Positions 6,900-13,642 of a stretch of 13,642 nt of DNA are shown here, piece by piece. The stretch is from Fidelibacterota bacterium. Lineage in GTDB: Bacteria; Fidelibacterota; UBA2242. The stretch covers positions 1 to 13,642 of the forward strand of contig JALOAB010000035.1 of NCBI GenBank assembly GCA_023229045.1. Reading direction: 5' to 3'. Each line of letters opens with the position of its first letter. Within the stretch, counting starts at the first letter, position 1. The translations under genes were made by a program, and so were the position numbers. The notes beneath the pieces are model-generated. The model worked only from the letters and a program-made list of their open reading frames with translations, had not been told where the DNA came from and made no database searches.

Positions 6900-7238
6900 T
6901 TATTCCTTCAACTCACGATCATCCTGATACTGGTCGACTACGCTACCCGGCGTCAGTTTGACTCCACTCCGATGCGCCGCCCGCGCAATGGCGTGCGCGG
7001 CGACCGGCGAAGTCAAAAAGATAAACACTATCCCGAGAAGCGCTTTAAATCCAAAATTATTGAAACCCTGGATTATAAAAACTCCGAAAAGGACTCCGAT
7101 TGAACCAAAGGTTACACACTTGGTGGCGGCCTGTAAACGGTTATAAATATCAGGCAAACGCACTAATCCCAGCACTCCGAAAAAATCAAACATAATCCCC
7201 AACATTATAAAAAACATTCCGACAAATTCTCTAGTCAT
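6900..7238 (-). CDS. mrpG: MrpG/MnhG-like subunit (MbhC-type) of the hydrogenase membrane arm
   Basis: This 112-residue membrane protein has three predicted helices. The family signature RLPDIYNRLQAATKCVTFG is at 27-45 and LTSPVAAHAIARAAHRSG at 75-92. MrpG is one of the small subunits of Mrp-type Na+/H+ antiporters and has the counterpart MbhC in Mbh hydrogenases. The ATG at 7238 is chosen over an upstream start at 7283 because AGGAGG lies just ahead and the resulting length matches the family; the longer form would add a non-conserved 15-residue leader overlapping mrpF by 53 bases. From 7238 the overlap with mrpF is 8 bases. The hydrophilic tail (VVDQYQDDRELKE) should be on one face of the membrane. 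Confidence 0.92.
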   Translation of the reverse strand: MTREFVGMFFIMLGIMFDFFGVLGLVRLPDIYNRLQAATKCVTFGSIGVLFGVFIIQGFNNFGFKALLGIVFIFLTSPVAAHAIARAAHRSGVKLTPGSVVDQYQDDRELKE

Positions 7239-7569
7239 CCAGATTCCTCCTTTCCAGAATTTTGGCGAAAGCCAGGGAGGCAATAAAACTCATCAAAGCC
7301 CAGATCAGCCCGATATCCATAAAAAACGACTGCTTATGCACCAATCCCAGTAAAGCCAGCAGACCGATTATCAGCACTCCGAGAATATCCACGGCAATGA
7401 TCCGGTCGGCTGGCGAGGGGCCAAACAGAACCCGAAACAATACGAACAGAGTACAGAAAAGGATCACGTTAATCAGTTTATAAAAGATTGCGCCCTGATA
7501 ACAGAAGAAATTGCCATAGAGAAAAGCGGCTATTATCAATAATCCCAAAAACCAGCGTAATAGTCTCAT
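7231..7569 (-). CDS. mrpF: MrpF/MnhF-like subunit (MbhB-type)
   Basis: This 112-residue protein has about three to four membrane helices and the MrpF signature GPSPADRIIAVD at residues 50-61, ending in SFIASLAFAKILERRN. MrpF packs with E and G in the small-subunit part of Mrp antiporters and of Mrp-type hydrogenases. It is slightly longer than the usual MrpF of about 90 residues because of an extra N-terminal helix (LLRWFLGLLIIAAFLYG). Its ATG overlaps the mrpE stop in an ATGA junction, and GGAGG within the end of mrpE lies 7 bases upstream, which supports this start. The E-F-G order is that of canonical Mrp operons. Confidence 0.92.
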   Translation of the reverse strand: MRLLRWFLGLLIIAAFLYGNFFCYQGAIFYKLINVILFCTLFVLFRVLFGPSPADRIIAVDILGVLIIGLLALLGLVHKQSFFMDIGLIWALMSFIASLAFAKILERRNLDD

Positions 7570-8072
7570 TCGAAGACCTCCGTCAGAAGTTTTTCAAATT
7601 TGCCCCCGATCGTGCGGGTATTTTCCTTTATATCACTGGATAAAACCTCGATACAATGAACATAGATTTCATTCTTCTCGGGATTAATATCTACAGTCAA
7701 TGTACCGGGTGTCAGGGTAATCGAGTTGGTCAAAACCGTCAAGGCTGAATCTTTGGTCAATCTGGTTTTAATCTTGACAATTCCCGGTCGGATCGGCAGA
7801 TAGGGATGAATTACGATAAATGCCACATGCAGATTGGCTTTTGTCATCTCCCATAAGAATTTGATGAAATATTTTAATGCCGAGCAGTAGCGCCGGACTA
7901 CATGCTGTTTCTTTTCTGAGGTAATCAAAAATTCACCTGCCAATGAACTGACAATAAAAGCCACTATGAGACCGGCAACCACTTCCTGCCCGTCTTTAAT
8001 ACTGGTTAAAGCGACCCAGATAAAAAAAGAAAATACGAAAACAAAAATACGACTGCGAGTTTGCAAGGTCAT
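7566..8072 (-). CDS. mrpE: MrpE/MnhE-like subunit (MbhA-type)
   Basis: This 168-residue protein has two N-terminal membrane helices (about residues 9-25 and 31-47), a third hydrophobic stretch near 82-90, and the conserved cytoplasmic signature NSITLTPGTLTVDI at 116-129. The length matches MrpE of Na+/H+ antiporters and MbhA of Mbh hydrogenases, where it stabilises the small-subunit bundle. GGGAGG stands directly ahead of the ATG, and the gene begins 2 bases after the mrpD stop. It overlaps mrpF by 4 bases. Nothing in the sequence appears degenerate. Confidence 0.92.
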   Translation of the reverse strand: MTLQTRSRIFVFVFSFFIWVALTSIKDGQEVVAGLIVAFIVSSLAGEFLITSEKKQHVVRRYCSALKYFIKFLWEMTKANLHVAFIVIHPYLPIRPGIVKIKTRLTKDSALTVLTNSITLTPGTLTVDINPEKNEIYVHCIEVLSSDIKENTRTIGGKFEKLLTEVFE

Positions 8073-8074
8073 GA

Positions 8075-9556
8075 TTACCTCCCGAGTACCTCGGCAATGT
8101 AGCCGGTTTTGTTCATGATAACTGCAACGACCGGATCAAGAGTCAATTCGCGAATTCCCGGAATGACCATCAGACTGGTCAGTAAACACAAAACCGCCAG
8201 ACTGATCATCGCCCATTTCATAGCTGTACTGACCTTTGCCAGGGTCTTATCCGCATCCTTATTCTCTTTACCATAAAATGCATAGCGTTGCATTTTCATA
8301 AAGGAAGCAAGCGTCAGCAGACTGCCCAGACCGGCCAGAAATGCATATACCGGGCGTCCAGCCTGAATCGCCGCAATGAAAATTATCAATTTGCTGAAGA
8401 AACCATTAAAAGGCGGCAATCCGGCAATCGATAGCGAGGCTATCATCGAGGTAAAGGATGTCGTCGGCAACTTTTTCGCCAGGCCGCCCATCTGCCTTAA
8501 ATCGCGGGTGCCCGTGGTCATTTCCAGCACTCCGGCGTTATAAAACAGCAAAGCCTTGAATATTGCGTGGTTAAACAGATGAAATACACCGCCCAGAATT
8601 CCCAGGTTGGTCGCCAGTCCAATTCCAATTATTATATATCCGATCTGGCTGATACTGTGATAGGCAAGCAGTCGTTTTATATCCCATTGTCCGAGAGCCA
8701 GGAACACGCCGATAATCATAGATATGGCTCCGATAACTAAAAAGACCTCATTAAAAACGGCGACGCCGCCGAATACATTAAAGAACAAACGGATCAGAAC
8801 ATAGACTCCCAGCGATTTGATGAACACTCCGGAAAGCATCGCCGATATCGGCGCGGGCGCCGAGGAATGCGCATCCGGTAACCAGGCGTGGAACGGTATA
8901 ATCGCCGCCTTTAATCCGAAACCAGCCAGAAAAATTGCCCCAACCCAGTAAGTCAGCTTCACATCCAATGTCGGCAATATCTCTGCGATCTTAGCCATGG
9001 TAAGAGTTGAAGTGGCGCTGTATAAAATTCCGATTCCCAACAAGATCAAAGTCGAAGAAACCGAACCCATCACGGCGTATTTGAAAGAGGCTTCATATTC
9101 TTCGGCTTTACCACCGAAAGCTACCAGGGCATAGGCTGAAAACAGGGCAATCTCCATGAAAACGAACAGATTGAATATATCACCCGTGGCGATCACTCCG
9201 TTCATCCCGGCGATCAGCAACATAAACAGGGCATAATATTTCCAGGGCGCTGAATATTGCCGAATATAGCTCACCGAAAACATCAACGAGGTCAACGCAA
9301 TCAGGTTAACAATTACCAACATGAAAGTCGAAAGCGCATCCTGAACCAGGCAGATCGTCAACGGGATTTTCCAGCCACTCATTTCGTAAATGAAGGTTTG
9401 GCTTCCGGTAGATAAAAAACTGAAGACCGATAACGCCAGCAGAGAGATTACGGCCAGAATGGAAAACACGATTGCCCAGCTGTCCCTTCCCCCGGAAATC
9501 AACGTGATTAAAAATGCCGCTAATAAGGGAATGATGATTAGAAATGGGAGGATCAT
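8075..9556 (-). CDS. mrpD: MrpD/MnhD-like antiporter subunit (MbhH-type)
   Basis: This 493-residue protein is an ion-translocating subunit of the NuoL/M/N, MrpA/D family with about 14 membrane helices. The key charged residues are all present: TM5 glutamate Glu135 in FVFMEIALFSAYAL, TM7 lysine Lys216 in GLKAAIIPFHAWLPDAH, TM8 lysine Lys247 in FIKSLGVY, and TM12 lysine Lys389 in IAGLPPFNGFFSK. The conserved DIKRLLAYHSISQIGY and FNHAIFKALLF segments also match. Length and residue set agree with MrpD and with MbhH, the proton-pathway subunit of Mbh hydrogenase. The start is the ATG at 9556, overlapping mrpC by 4 bases (ATGA), with GGAGG 8 bases ahead. This is the canonical pumping subunit, unlike the companion antiporter subunit at 10920-12728, which lacks the TM5 glutamate. 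Confidence 0.94.
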   Translation of the reverse strand: MILPFLIIIPLLAAFLITLISGGRDSWAIVFSILAVISLLALSVFSFLSTGSQTFIYEMSGWKIPLTICLVQDALSTFMLVIVNLIALTSLMFSVSYIRQYSAPWKYYALFMLLIAGMNGVIATGDIFNLFVFMEIALFSAYALVAFGGKAEEYEASFKYAVMGSVSSTLILLGIGILYSATSTLTMAKIAEILPTLDVKLTYWVGAIFLAGFGLKAAIIPFHAWLPDAHSSAPAPISAMLSGVFIKSLGVYVLIRLFFNVFGGVAVFNEVFLVIGAISMIIGVFLALGQWDIKRLLAYHSISQIGYIIIGIGLATNLGILGGVFHLFNHAIFKALLFYNAGVLEMTTGTRDLRQMGGLAKKLPTTSFTSMIASLSIAGLPPFNGFFSKLIIFIAAIQAGRPVYAFLAGLGSLLTLASFMKMQRYAFYGKENKDADKTLAKVSTAMKWAMISLAVLCLLTSLMVIPGIRELTLDPVVAVIMNKTGYIAEVLGR

Positions 9557-9891
9557 CCTGACAACCTCCTGATTTTAGTAATATCGAACGTTTTATATTT
9601 CTCGAATAACCGAATAGCCAGAGCTACCAGCATGGCAGTAATTCCCAGCTCAATCACAATCGAGGTCAGAATCAAAGCCTGAGGTAGCGGATCAACCATC
9701 GCCGTAACTGCCTTATCTTTTACCAAAATTGCATAACCGGCACCGCGCTTATAAGCGAAAAGAATAAACATCAGATTGACGGCATATCCCATGATACCCA
9801 ACGACAGTATGATCTTAATCAAATCCCGCTTTGTCAAAATCCCGTAAATCCCTACCAACAACAGTGCAAAACAAAGGATGTATATTACCAT
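9553..9891 (-). CDS. mrpC: MrpC/MnhC-like subunit (MbhG-type, NuoK-related)
   Basis: This 112-residue protein with three membrane helices is NuoK-like. Its hallmark is DPLPQALILTSIVI at residues 67-80, almost identical to the MrpC consensus. MrpC and MbhG link the antiporter-like subunit to the rest of the membrane arm. The residues after the signature read ELGITAML, with a glutamate in the helix (Glu81) that could take part in a proton path; that is inference. The ATG at 9891 shares one base with the mrpB stop (TAATG), and GGGGAG lies 8 bases upstream. The gene overlaps mrpD by four bases. Confidence 0.93.
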   Translation of the reverse strand: MVIYILCFALLLVGIYGILTKRDLIKIILSLGIMGYAVNLMFILFAYKRGAGYAILVKDKAVTAMVDPLPQALILTSIVIELGITAMLVALAIRLFEKYKTFDITKIRRLSG

Positions 9892-10343
9892 TACTGCTTC
9901 TCCCCTTTATCTGATAAATGAAAAATCGCCAGCGTCCAGACTACCACAAACAAACCCGTGCAAACTTTTAAACCAATCACAATATTCAACAACGGAATCG
10001 TCCCGGAACTCAGCAGATTGAATAATTTGCCATGGCTGATAAAATTAGCTAAAAATCCGCCACCGACTGCCATTCCGAGGATTCCGATTGCCAGAAAAAT
10101 CGCCGCGCTGGAAGATTCCAGATCATGTAAAAATCCAATATTCAGCCAGCGGGTAATGAAACCGCGACCATAGGCGAGCAAGACATTTAAAAGTGCCAGC
10201 GCAATAATCACTCCGCCGGCAAATCCGCCTCCGGGACTTAGATGACCATGCAAAATGATATAAATCCCGTAGAGGATAATGAGCCAGACACTGATTCTGG
10301 TTACGGTTTTTACGATCAGCGTCATTCCTTCACTTGGTTTCAT
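9891..10343 (-). CDS. mrpB: MrpB/MnhB-like subunit (MbhF-type)
   Basis: This 150-residue protein has four predicted membrane helices and the MrpB motif HGHLSPGGGFAGGVI at residues 32-46. In Mrp complexes MrpB sits next to the MrpA C-terminal region, and in Mbh the equivalent is MbhF. The ATG at 10343 is preferred because GGAGG lies 6 bases ahead and it gives a short 14-base overlap with the preceding gene; a TTG at 10367 would lengthen the overlap to 38 bases and has no comparable ribosome binding site. The helical part has little charge apart from a short acidic HDLES stretch. Confidence 0.93.
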   Translation of the reverse strand: MKPSEGMTLIVKTVTRISVWLIILYGIYIILHGHLSPGGGFAGGVIIALALLNVLLAYGRGFITRWLNIGFLHDLESSSAAIFLAIGILGMAVGGGFLANFISHGKLFNLLSSGTIPLLNIVIGLKVCTGLFVVVWTLAIFHLSDKGEKQ

Positions 10344-10884
10344 GGTTACCTCCGGATGACTTGTCAACTACGCCACGCAAGATTGAAAGAGCCCCCAGAA
10401 TTGCGGTAAATAATACAGTTACCTCGCCCAGGGTATCGTAAGCCCGGTAGTCGAGAATGATTGAAGTGACTATATTGGCCGAACCGGTTTCGGCGGCTCC
10501 GTGTTCGACATAATGTTTGGCGGTTGTGAATAACGGATCGCCGAACTCAGGCAATAACTTGAAAATGTTTATACTGAGCGCCAGAATCAGCCCTAACGCC
10601 ATCACTGTAACCAATATCTGGATTTTATGCGCCGTTGAAGGTTGCTGAATATGATACTCCTTACCGACAAATGCTCGTACTAAAATGATCAGGGCAAATA
10701 TTTCGAAAAGAAATTGTACAATCGCCAGGTCTAAAGCCTCGAGCAATAGAAATGCGATCGATACTCCCAGACCGACAATGCCGACCGATATCACCGCGGA
10801 TAAAAGGTCTTTCAACTCCAGCGCTATAATTGACCCCACGATCATGAATCCAAGAATAAAGATTAACCATGTTTCTATCGGCAT
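10330..10884 (-). CDS. Fused MbhD-MbhE (MrpA C-terminal domain) subunit
   Basis: This 184-residue membrane protein joins two units that are separate in Pyrococcus Mbh. Residues 1 to about 75 are MbhD-like (DUF4040), with LDLAIVQFLFEIFALIILVR including the conserved Glu61. Residues about 85-172 are MbhE-like, with NIVTSIILDYRAYDTLGE at 137-154 (Glu154) as seen in the MrpA C-terminal domain. In Mrp antiporters both units are the C-terminal part of MrpA and have been proposed to lie on a sodium path. Here this protein follows a NuoL-like subunit, so the pair corresponds to a split MrpA. GGGGAGG precedes the ATG by 5 bases. It is 35 bases downstream of the NuoL-like gene, the widest gap in this part of the operon, and overlaps mrpB. 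Confidence 0.9.
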   Translation of the reverse strand: MPIETWLIFILGFMIVGSIIALELKDLLSAVISVGIVGLGVSIAFLLLEALDLAIVQFLFEIFALIILVRAFVGKEYHIQQPSTAHKIQILVTVMALGLILALSINIFKLLPEFGDPLFTTAKHYVEHGAAETGSANIVTSIILDYRAYDTLGEVTVLFTAILGALSILRGVVDKSSGGNHETK

Positions 10885-10919
10885 TTATTCCTCCCCAAAT
10901 AACGAGTGGTTGAAATTTC

Positions 10920-12728
10920 TCATTTAATCACCAGTAATAGAATCAACAATCCCACAACCAGCCAGAGATTATAGAAAAGCATCTGACCGTTGTGGATCGT
11001 ACTGAACAATTTCGCAATTCCAAACGAGCAGTGTTTACCGAGGTCGTAGATATCCAAGTATTTCTTTTCGGCGCTGTCATAAATCCCTTTTAACGGCTTC
11101 AGATTGCGGATTTCATTATAAAAAGCCGTACCGGTGATTCGGAATTTTTCCAGCGCTTCCATTCCTCCCAGATAAACCTCATCGAATCGAACCTTGCGCG
11201 TAATCCAATAGATGATTAGTCCAATTAACAGCGCCAGTCCGAATAATCCGATCAGCATTAGCGGACTATAAGCGCCTAACAAATTCAATCCGGGTTGATT
11301 CATTACAGGTAAAATGAAATGTTTTAAAGGCAATTCTTTGGCGAAAAGCCCAAAGCCGATGCACAGGATAGAAAGCAGTCCCGTAGCGAGCCACTGATTG
11401 AATGGCGCTTCGTTAATATCTGCTAATTTTGCCGGTCTTTTACCAAGAAAAATCGCATGGATGAATTTCATAAAACTGGCCAATGTCAAGGCACTGCCGA
11501 AGACCACCAGAATCAAACAGATCAGAAGCCAAATCTGATAACCGGCTGATTGACTTCTGGCAATCTCTAAAATACCCTGATAAATCATCCATTTCGAGTA
11601 GAAGCCGTTGAATGGCGGAATCCCCGAAATCGCAAAGGCTCCGATCAAAGCCGCAAGAAAAGTCAAGGGCATCCGGGTGCCCAGACCGCCCAGTTCATCC
11701 AGGTCATTGGTGCCGGTGCGCTTTTCAACCGCACCCAATGCTAAAAACAGATTTGATTTATAGATAGTATGGTTGACCATATGGAATAAGCCGCCAACGA
11801 TTGCCAGAATACTGCCACTGCCGATGCCCATGATCATATAACCAACCTGACTGACGGCGTGATAGCCGAGAAGTTTACGCCCGTTATGCTGGATCATCGC
11901 CATCATCACTCCGGTTATGACGGTCAGGGCGCCAAGCGTAATCAGCAGAATATGCACAAAAGGCGTCAGTTTAAAAATGGTCAACGAAATGCGCGCCAAC
12001 AGATAAATGCCTAACAGCTTATCCAGAGCCGCTGGTAAGAAAGCCGCGCTTTCGACGGGCGCATCCTTGGCGAAATCCGGCACCCAGCTGTGCAATGGAA
12101 AACCACCGGCTTTGGCAAAAGCCGCTATTACAATACAGAAAAAAGCGATATAGGCGAGCTCTCCGCTCAGTAGCACCTGGTTGTTCGATAAATTCCAGCC
12201 ATAACCTGGTTCCAGAAACCAGATCAAAACCAGTCCCAGGATAAGGAATACATCGCTTCCGCCAACGATAATCATTGTTTTTTTCGCTGTATCGGACGCT
12301 TCCTTGGTCTTATCCATTATCGCGAACAGATAGAGCATAATTCCGGTCAGTCCCCAGAATATGATCAGGCTGATGGAATGAACACTGACTACGGCGCCAT
12401 TACTGAAAGCGATGGTCATTGGGTATAACACAAAAAAGGCTTTCTGGAATTCCTGTTTTACACCTTTTAGTGAAAATAGCAGAATGATGGCGCTCAATAC
12501 CTGAATGAATATTAAAATGAAGAGCGCCAGTTTATCAACTGAAAAAACGACAGTATCGAGAATCAATGTCTCGGTTACATCACCGGTGTAAAGACGATAG
12601 GTAAGCAGAGCGAGATAAATCACAGTCCCCGCGGTCAAAAGCTTGCGGAGAATCACCGGTAGAACGATATTGATCAGCGCTACGATCAATGGAACTAAGA
12701 TTAGATAGCTGATTTCACTAATTGCCAT
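10920..12728 (-). CDS. NuoL/MrpA-like antiporter subunit lacking the TM5 glutamate
   Basis: This 602-residue protein is a NuoL/MrpA-type subunit with about 14 antiporter helices and a C-terminal extension (about 480-602) that includes two further hydrophobic helices and an amphipathic stretch. Lys206 (AFAKAGGFPLHSWVPDF, TM7), Lys237 (DKLLGIY, TM8) and Lys379 (ISGIPPFNGFYSKW, TM12) are in place. The TM5 segment reads IIFWGLTGIMLYL: Gly126 stands where the family has the essential glutamate (the W-E-G region of NuoL, Glu144). With the following MbhD-MbhE protein it adds up to about the length of MrpA, so it is read as the N-terminal part of a split MrpA. GGAGGG lies ahead of the ATG, which overlaps the large-subunit gene by 11 bases. 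Whether it pumps is uncertain. Confidence 0.9.
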   Translation of the reverse strand: MAISEISYLILVPLIVALINIVLPVILRKLLTAGTVIYLALLTYRLYTGDVTETLILDTVVFSVDKLALFILIFIQVLSAIILLFSLKGVKQEFQKAFFVLYPMTIAFSNGAVVSVHSISLIIFWGLTGIMLYLFAIMDKTKEASDTAKKTMIIVGGSDVFLILGLVLIWFLEPGYGWNLSNNQVLLSGELAYIAFFCIVIAAFAKAGGFPLHSWVPDFAKDAPVESAAFLPAALDKLLGIYLLARISLTIFKLTPFVHILLITLGALTVITGVMMAMIQHNGRKLLGYHAVSQVGYMIMGIGSGSILAIVGGLFHMVNHTIYKSNLFLALGAVEKRTGTNDLDELGGLGTRMPLTFLAALIGAFAISGIPPFNGFYSKWMIYQGILEIARSQSAGYQIWLLICLILVVFGSALTLASFMKFIHAIFLGKRPAKLADINEAPFNQWLATGLLSILCIGFGLFAKELPLKHFILPVMNQPGLNLLGAYSPLMLIGLFGLALLIGLIIYWITRKVRFDEVYLGGMEALEKFRITGTAFYNEIRNLKPLKGIYDSAEKKYLDIYDLGKHCSFGIAKLFSTIHNGQMLFYNLWLVVGLLILLLVIK

Positions 12729-13642
12729 GGACTTCCCTCCGGATTTTTTCGGTTTTGGCGCGTGATAGTTTTTTCAGGTCGAGATCGTAGGGTTTTCTCG
12801 ACGAATCAACTAGTCTGAGCGACCGTTCGGTGCAACAATAGCAGGGATCGACGGCAGCCAATGTAATCAAGGCATCTGCGACCGGGATACCCTTACATGA
12901 GGCTGTATAAGTCGGAATATTCACGAAACTGGGCGCGCGCACTTTATGCCTGACCGGCCGGTTCGAACCATCCGAACGAATATAGTGAAAGACTTCGCCG
13001 CGCGGCGCTTCGTAGCGTCCAATCCCTTCACCCGGAGCGATCTCCTTGACATTATTAAGAATCAGGCTCTCGACAGTTTTCAGTTTTTCGAGACATTGGC
13101 GGATTATCTTGCCGGATTCAATTATTTCCAGCACCCGCACAACCAATTTATCATAGACATCGCCGTTTGGCAGTACGATCTCGTTAAAGTCAACCAGATC
13201 ATAGGCGTCGGTCGGCTCATCTTTGCGAACGTCAATCGCCACGCCGGAAGCGCGCGCCGTTGGCCCAACTGCGCAATAGGCGATTGCATCTTCTTTAGTC
13301 AGGACGCCCACGCCTTTCAGACGCGATTTCAGCACCGGATCGTCATGCGCGGCCTTGGCGATCATATCCATCTTGCGATCGACATTATCCAAAATTTTCA
13401 ACAGGTGCGGAATAATAACCGGATCGACATCCCGCGCGACGCCGCCGACGCGCATCATACCGTAATGATTACGATTGCCGGATATAACCTCGAACATTTC
13501 CAGAATCGATTCGCGGTATTTCCAAGCCCACATCCAGAGCGTATCATACCCGATAAAATGCCCGGCCAGTCCCAGCCACAGTAAATGACTGTGAATACGT
13601 TCCAATTCACCAACCAGCGTCCGGATATAACGCGCTCTCAAC
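12718..13642 (-). CDS. [NiFe] hydrogenase large subunit, group 4 energy-converting type (5' end outside window)
   Basis: The visible 307 residues are the C-terminal part of a group 4 [NiFe] hydrogenase large subunit (EchE, HycE, CooH, MbhL family, related to NuoD). The first visible TTG at 13641 is an internal leucine codon, because the conserved RARYIRTLVGELERIHSHLLWLG segment begins at once; the proximal nickel-binding CxxC lies outside the window. The distal motif is intact: DPCYCCTER, with Cys267 and Cys270 as DPCxxC (codons at 12841-12843 and 12832-12834). NuoD of complex I lacks these cysteines, so this is a catalytic nickel site. A basic tail of 34 residues follows Arg273, similar in size to the HycE tail removed by HycI. 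A third cysteine, Cys269, lies between the ligands. It is the most upstream gene visible in the hydrogenase operon. Confidence 0.93.
   Translation of the reverse strand, partial: LRARYIRTLVGELERIHSHLLWLGLAGHFIGYDTLWMWAWKYRESILEMFEVISGNRNHYGMMRVGGVARDVDPVIIPHLLKILDNVDRKMDMIAKAAHDDPVLKSRLKGVGVLTKEDAIAYCAVGPTARASGVAIDVRKDEPTDAYDLVDFNEIVLPNGDVYDKLVVRVLEIIESGKIIRQCLEKLKTVESLILNNVKEIAPGEGIGRYEAPRGEVFHYIRSDGSNRPVRHKVRAPSFVNIPTYTASCKGIPVADALITLAAVDPCYCCTERSLRLVDSSRKPYDLDLKKLSRAKTEKIRREVHGN

Noticed and set aside
7239..7283. Upstream start of mrpG adding 15 residues
   Set aside because: The ATG at 7238 has an AGGAGG site just ahead and gives the normal family length; the extension lies wholly inside mrpF and is not conserved-looking.
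6900..12728. A stand-alone Mrp Na+/H+ antiporter operon
   Set aside because: The genes are continuous, with overlaps, between a hydrogenase large subunit upstream and a polyferredoxin plus maturation protease downstream, so they form the membrane arm of a hydrogenase.
12946..13584. 212-residue open frame on the plus strand within the hydrogenase large subunit gene
   Set aside because: It is antisense to strongly conserved coding sequence and its translation shows no recognisable domain.
12718..13642. Reading the cluster as respiratory complex I (NuoD, NuoL, NuoM/N, NuoK)
   Set aside because: The large subunit keeps the DPCxxC nickel ligands, the small subunits match MrpB-G signatures in Mrp order, and a HycI-type protease is present; NuoD lacks these cysteines and needs no protease.
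1..13642. CRISPR array, tRNA/rRNA genes, insertion sequence or phage genes
   Set aside because: No regularly spaced repeats, cloverleaf-like or rRNA-like sequence, transposase or phage proteins were seen; nearly all of the window is occupied by the listed genes.
6284..13642. Archaeal origin, suggested by the resemblance to Pyrococcus Mbh
   Set aside because: The neighbouring TonB-dependent receptor, the sigma70-like promoter and the signal-peptide-bearing protein indicate a diderm bacterium.

Overview
The window looks like chromosome from an anaerobic or facultatively anaerobic, hydrogen-metabolising Gram-negative bacterium. A TonB-dependent outer-membrane receptor and an exported protein argue for a diderm. 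Purine-rich Shine-Dalgarno sequences sit before most genes, and genes abut or overlap by a few bases. The gene repertoire would fit a deep-branching bacterial phylum such as those of the FCB assemblage, but the sequence alone does not fix the taxonomy.

Layout. Positions 1-1258 (+ strand) hold the end of a LiaF-like membrane protein and a signal-peptide-bearing protein-L-isoaspartate methyltransferase. A structured, geneless 228-base stretch (1259-1486) separates these from everything else. All remaining genes are on the minus strand and are transcribed from the right edge leftwards.

Region 13642 to about 5833 is the distal part of an operon for an energy-converting membrane-bound [NiFe] hydrogenase of the Mrp-linked (Mbh-like, group 4) type. 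In transcription order it contains: the [NiFe] large subunit (5' end outside the window) with an intact C-terminal DPCxxC nickel-binding motif; a 602-residue NuoL/MrpA-like antiporter subunit; a fused MbhD-MbhE (the MrpA C-terminal domain); MrpB, MrpC, MrpD, MrpE, MrpF and MrpG in canonical Mrp order; a HycF-like polyferredoxin; and a HycI-type maturation endopeptidase. The complex should couple electron transfer between ferredoxin (or a similar donor) and protons/H2 to H+ and/or Na+ movement across the inner membrane. The small subunit, NuoH-like subunit and NuoC-like subunit are expected upstream of the window.

Immediately after the protease lies a membrane histidine kinase (4465-5817) carrying GGIGNPF, which matches the GGxxNPF quinone-binding motif described for the redox sensor RegB/PrrB. 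It has no response regulator beside it. A separate promoter then appears to drive a nickel cassette: NikR with all four nickel ligands, a TonB-dependent receptor, and a class I methyltransferase.

Read together (inference), the region is a nickel- and redox-linked module: an outer-membrane uptake system under NikR supplies nickel, the protease processes the large subunit after nickel insertion, the Mrp-type membrane arm conserves energy, and a RegB-like kinase may report quinone redox state. The most distinctive points are a complete Mrp set with a split MrpA joined to a catalytic hydrogenase, loss of the TM5 glutamate in the MrpA-like subunit, the RegB-like sensor, and the NikR-receptor-methyltransferase cassette.
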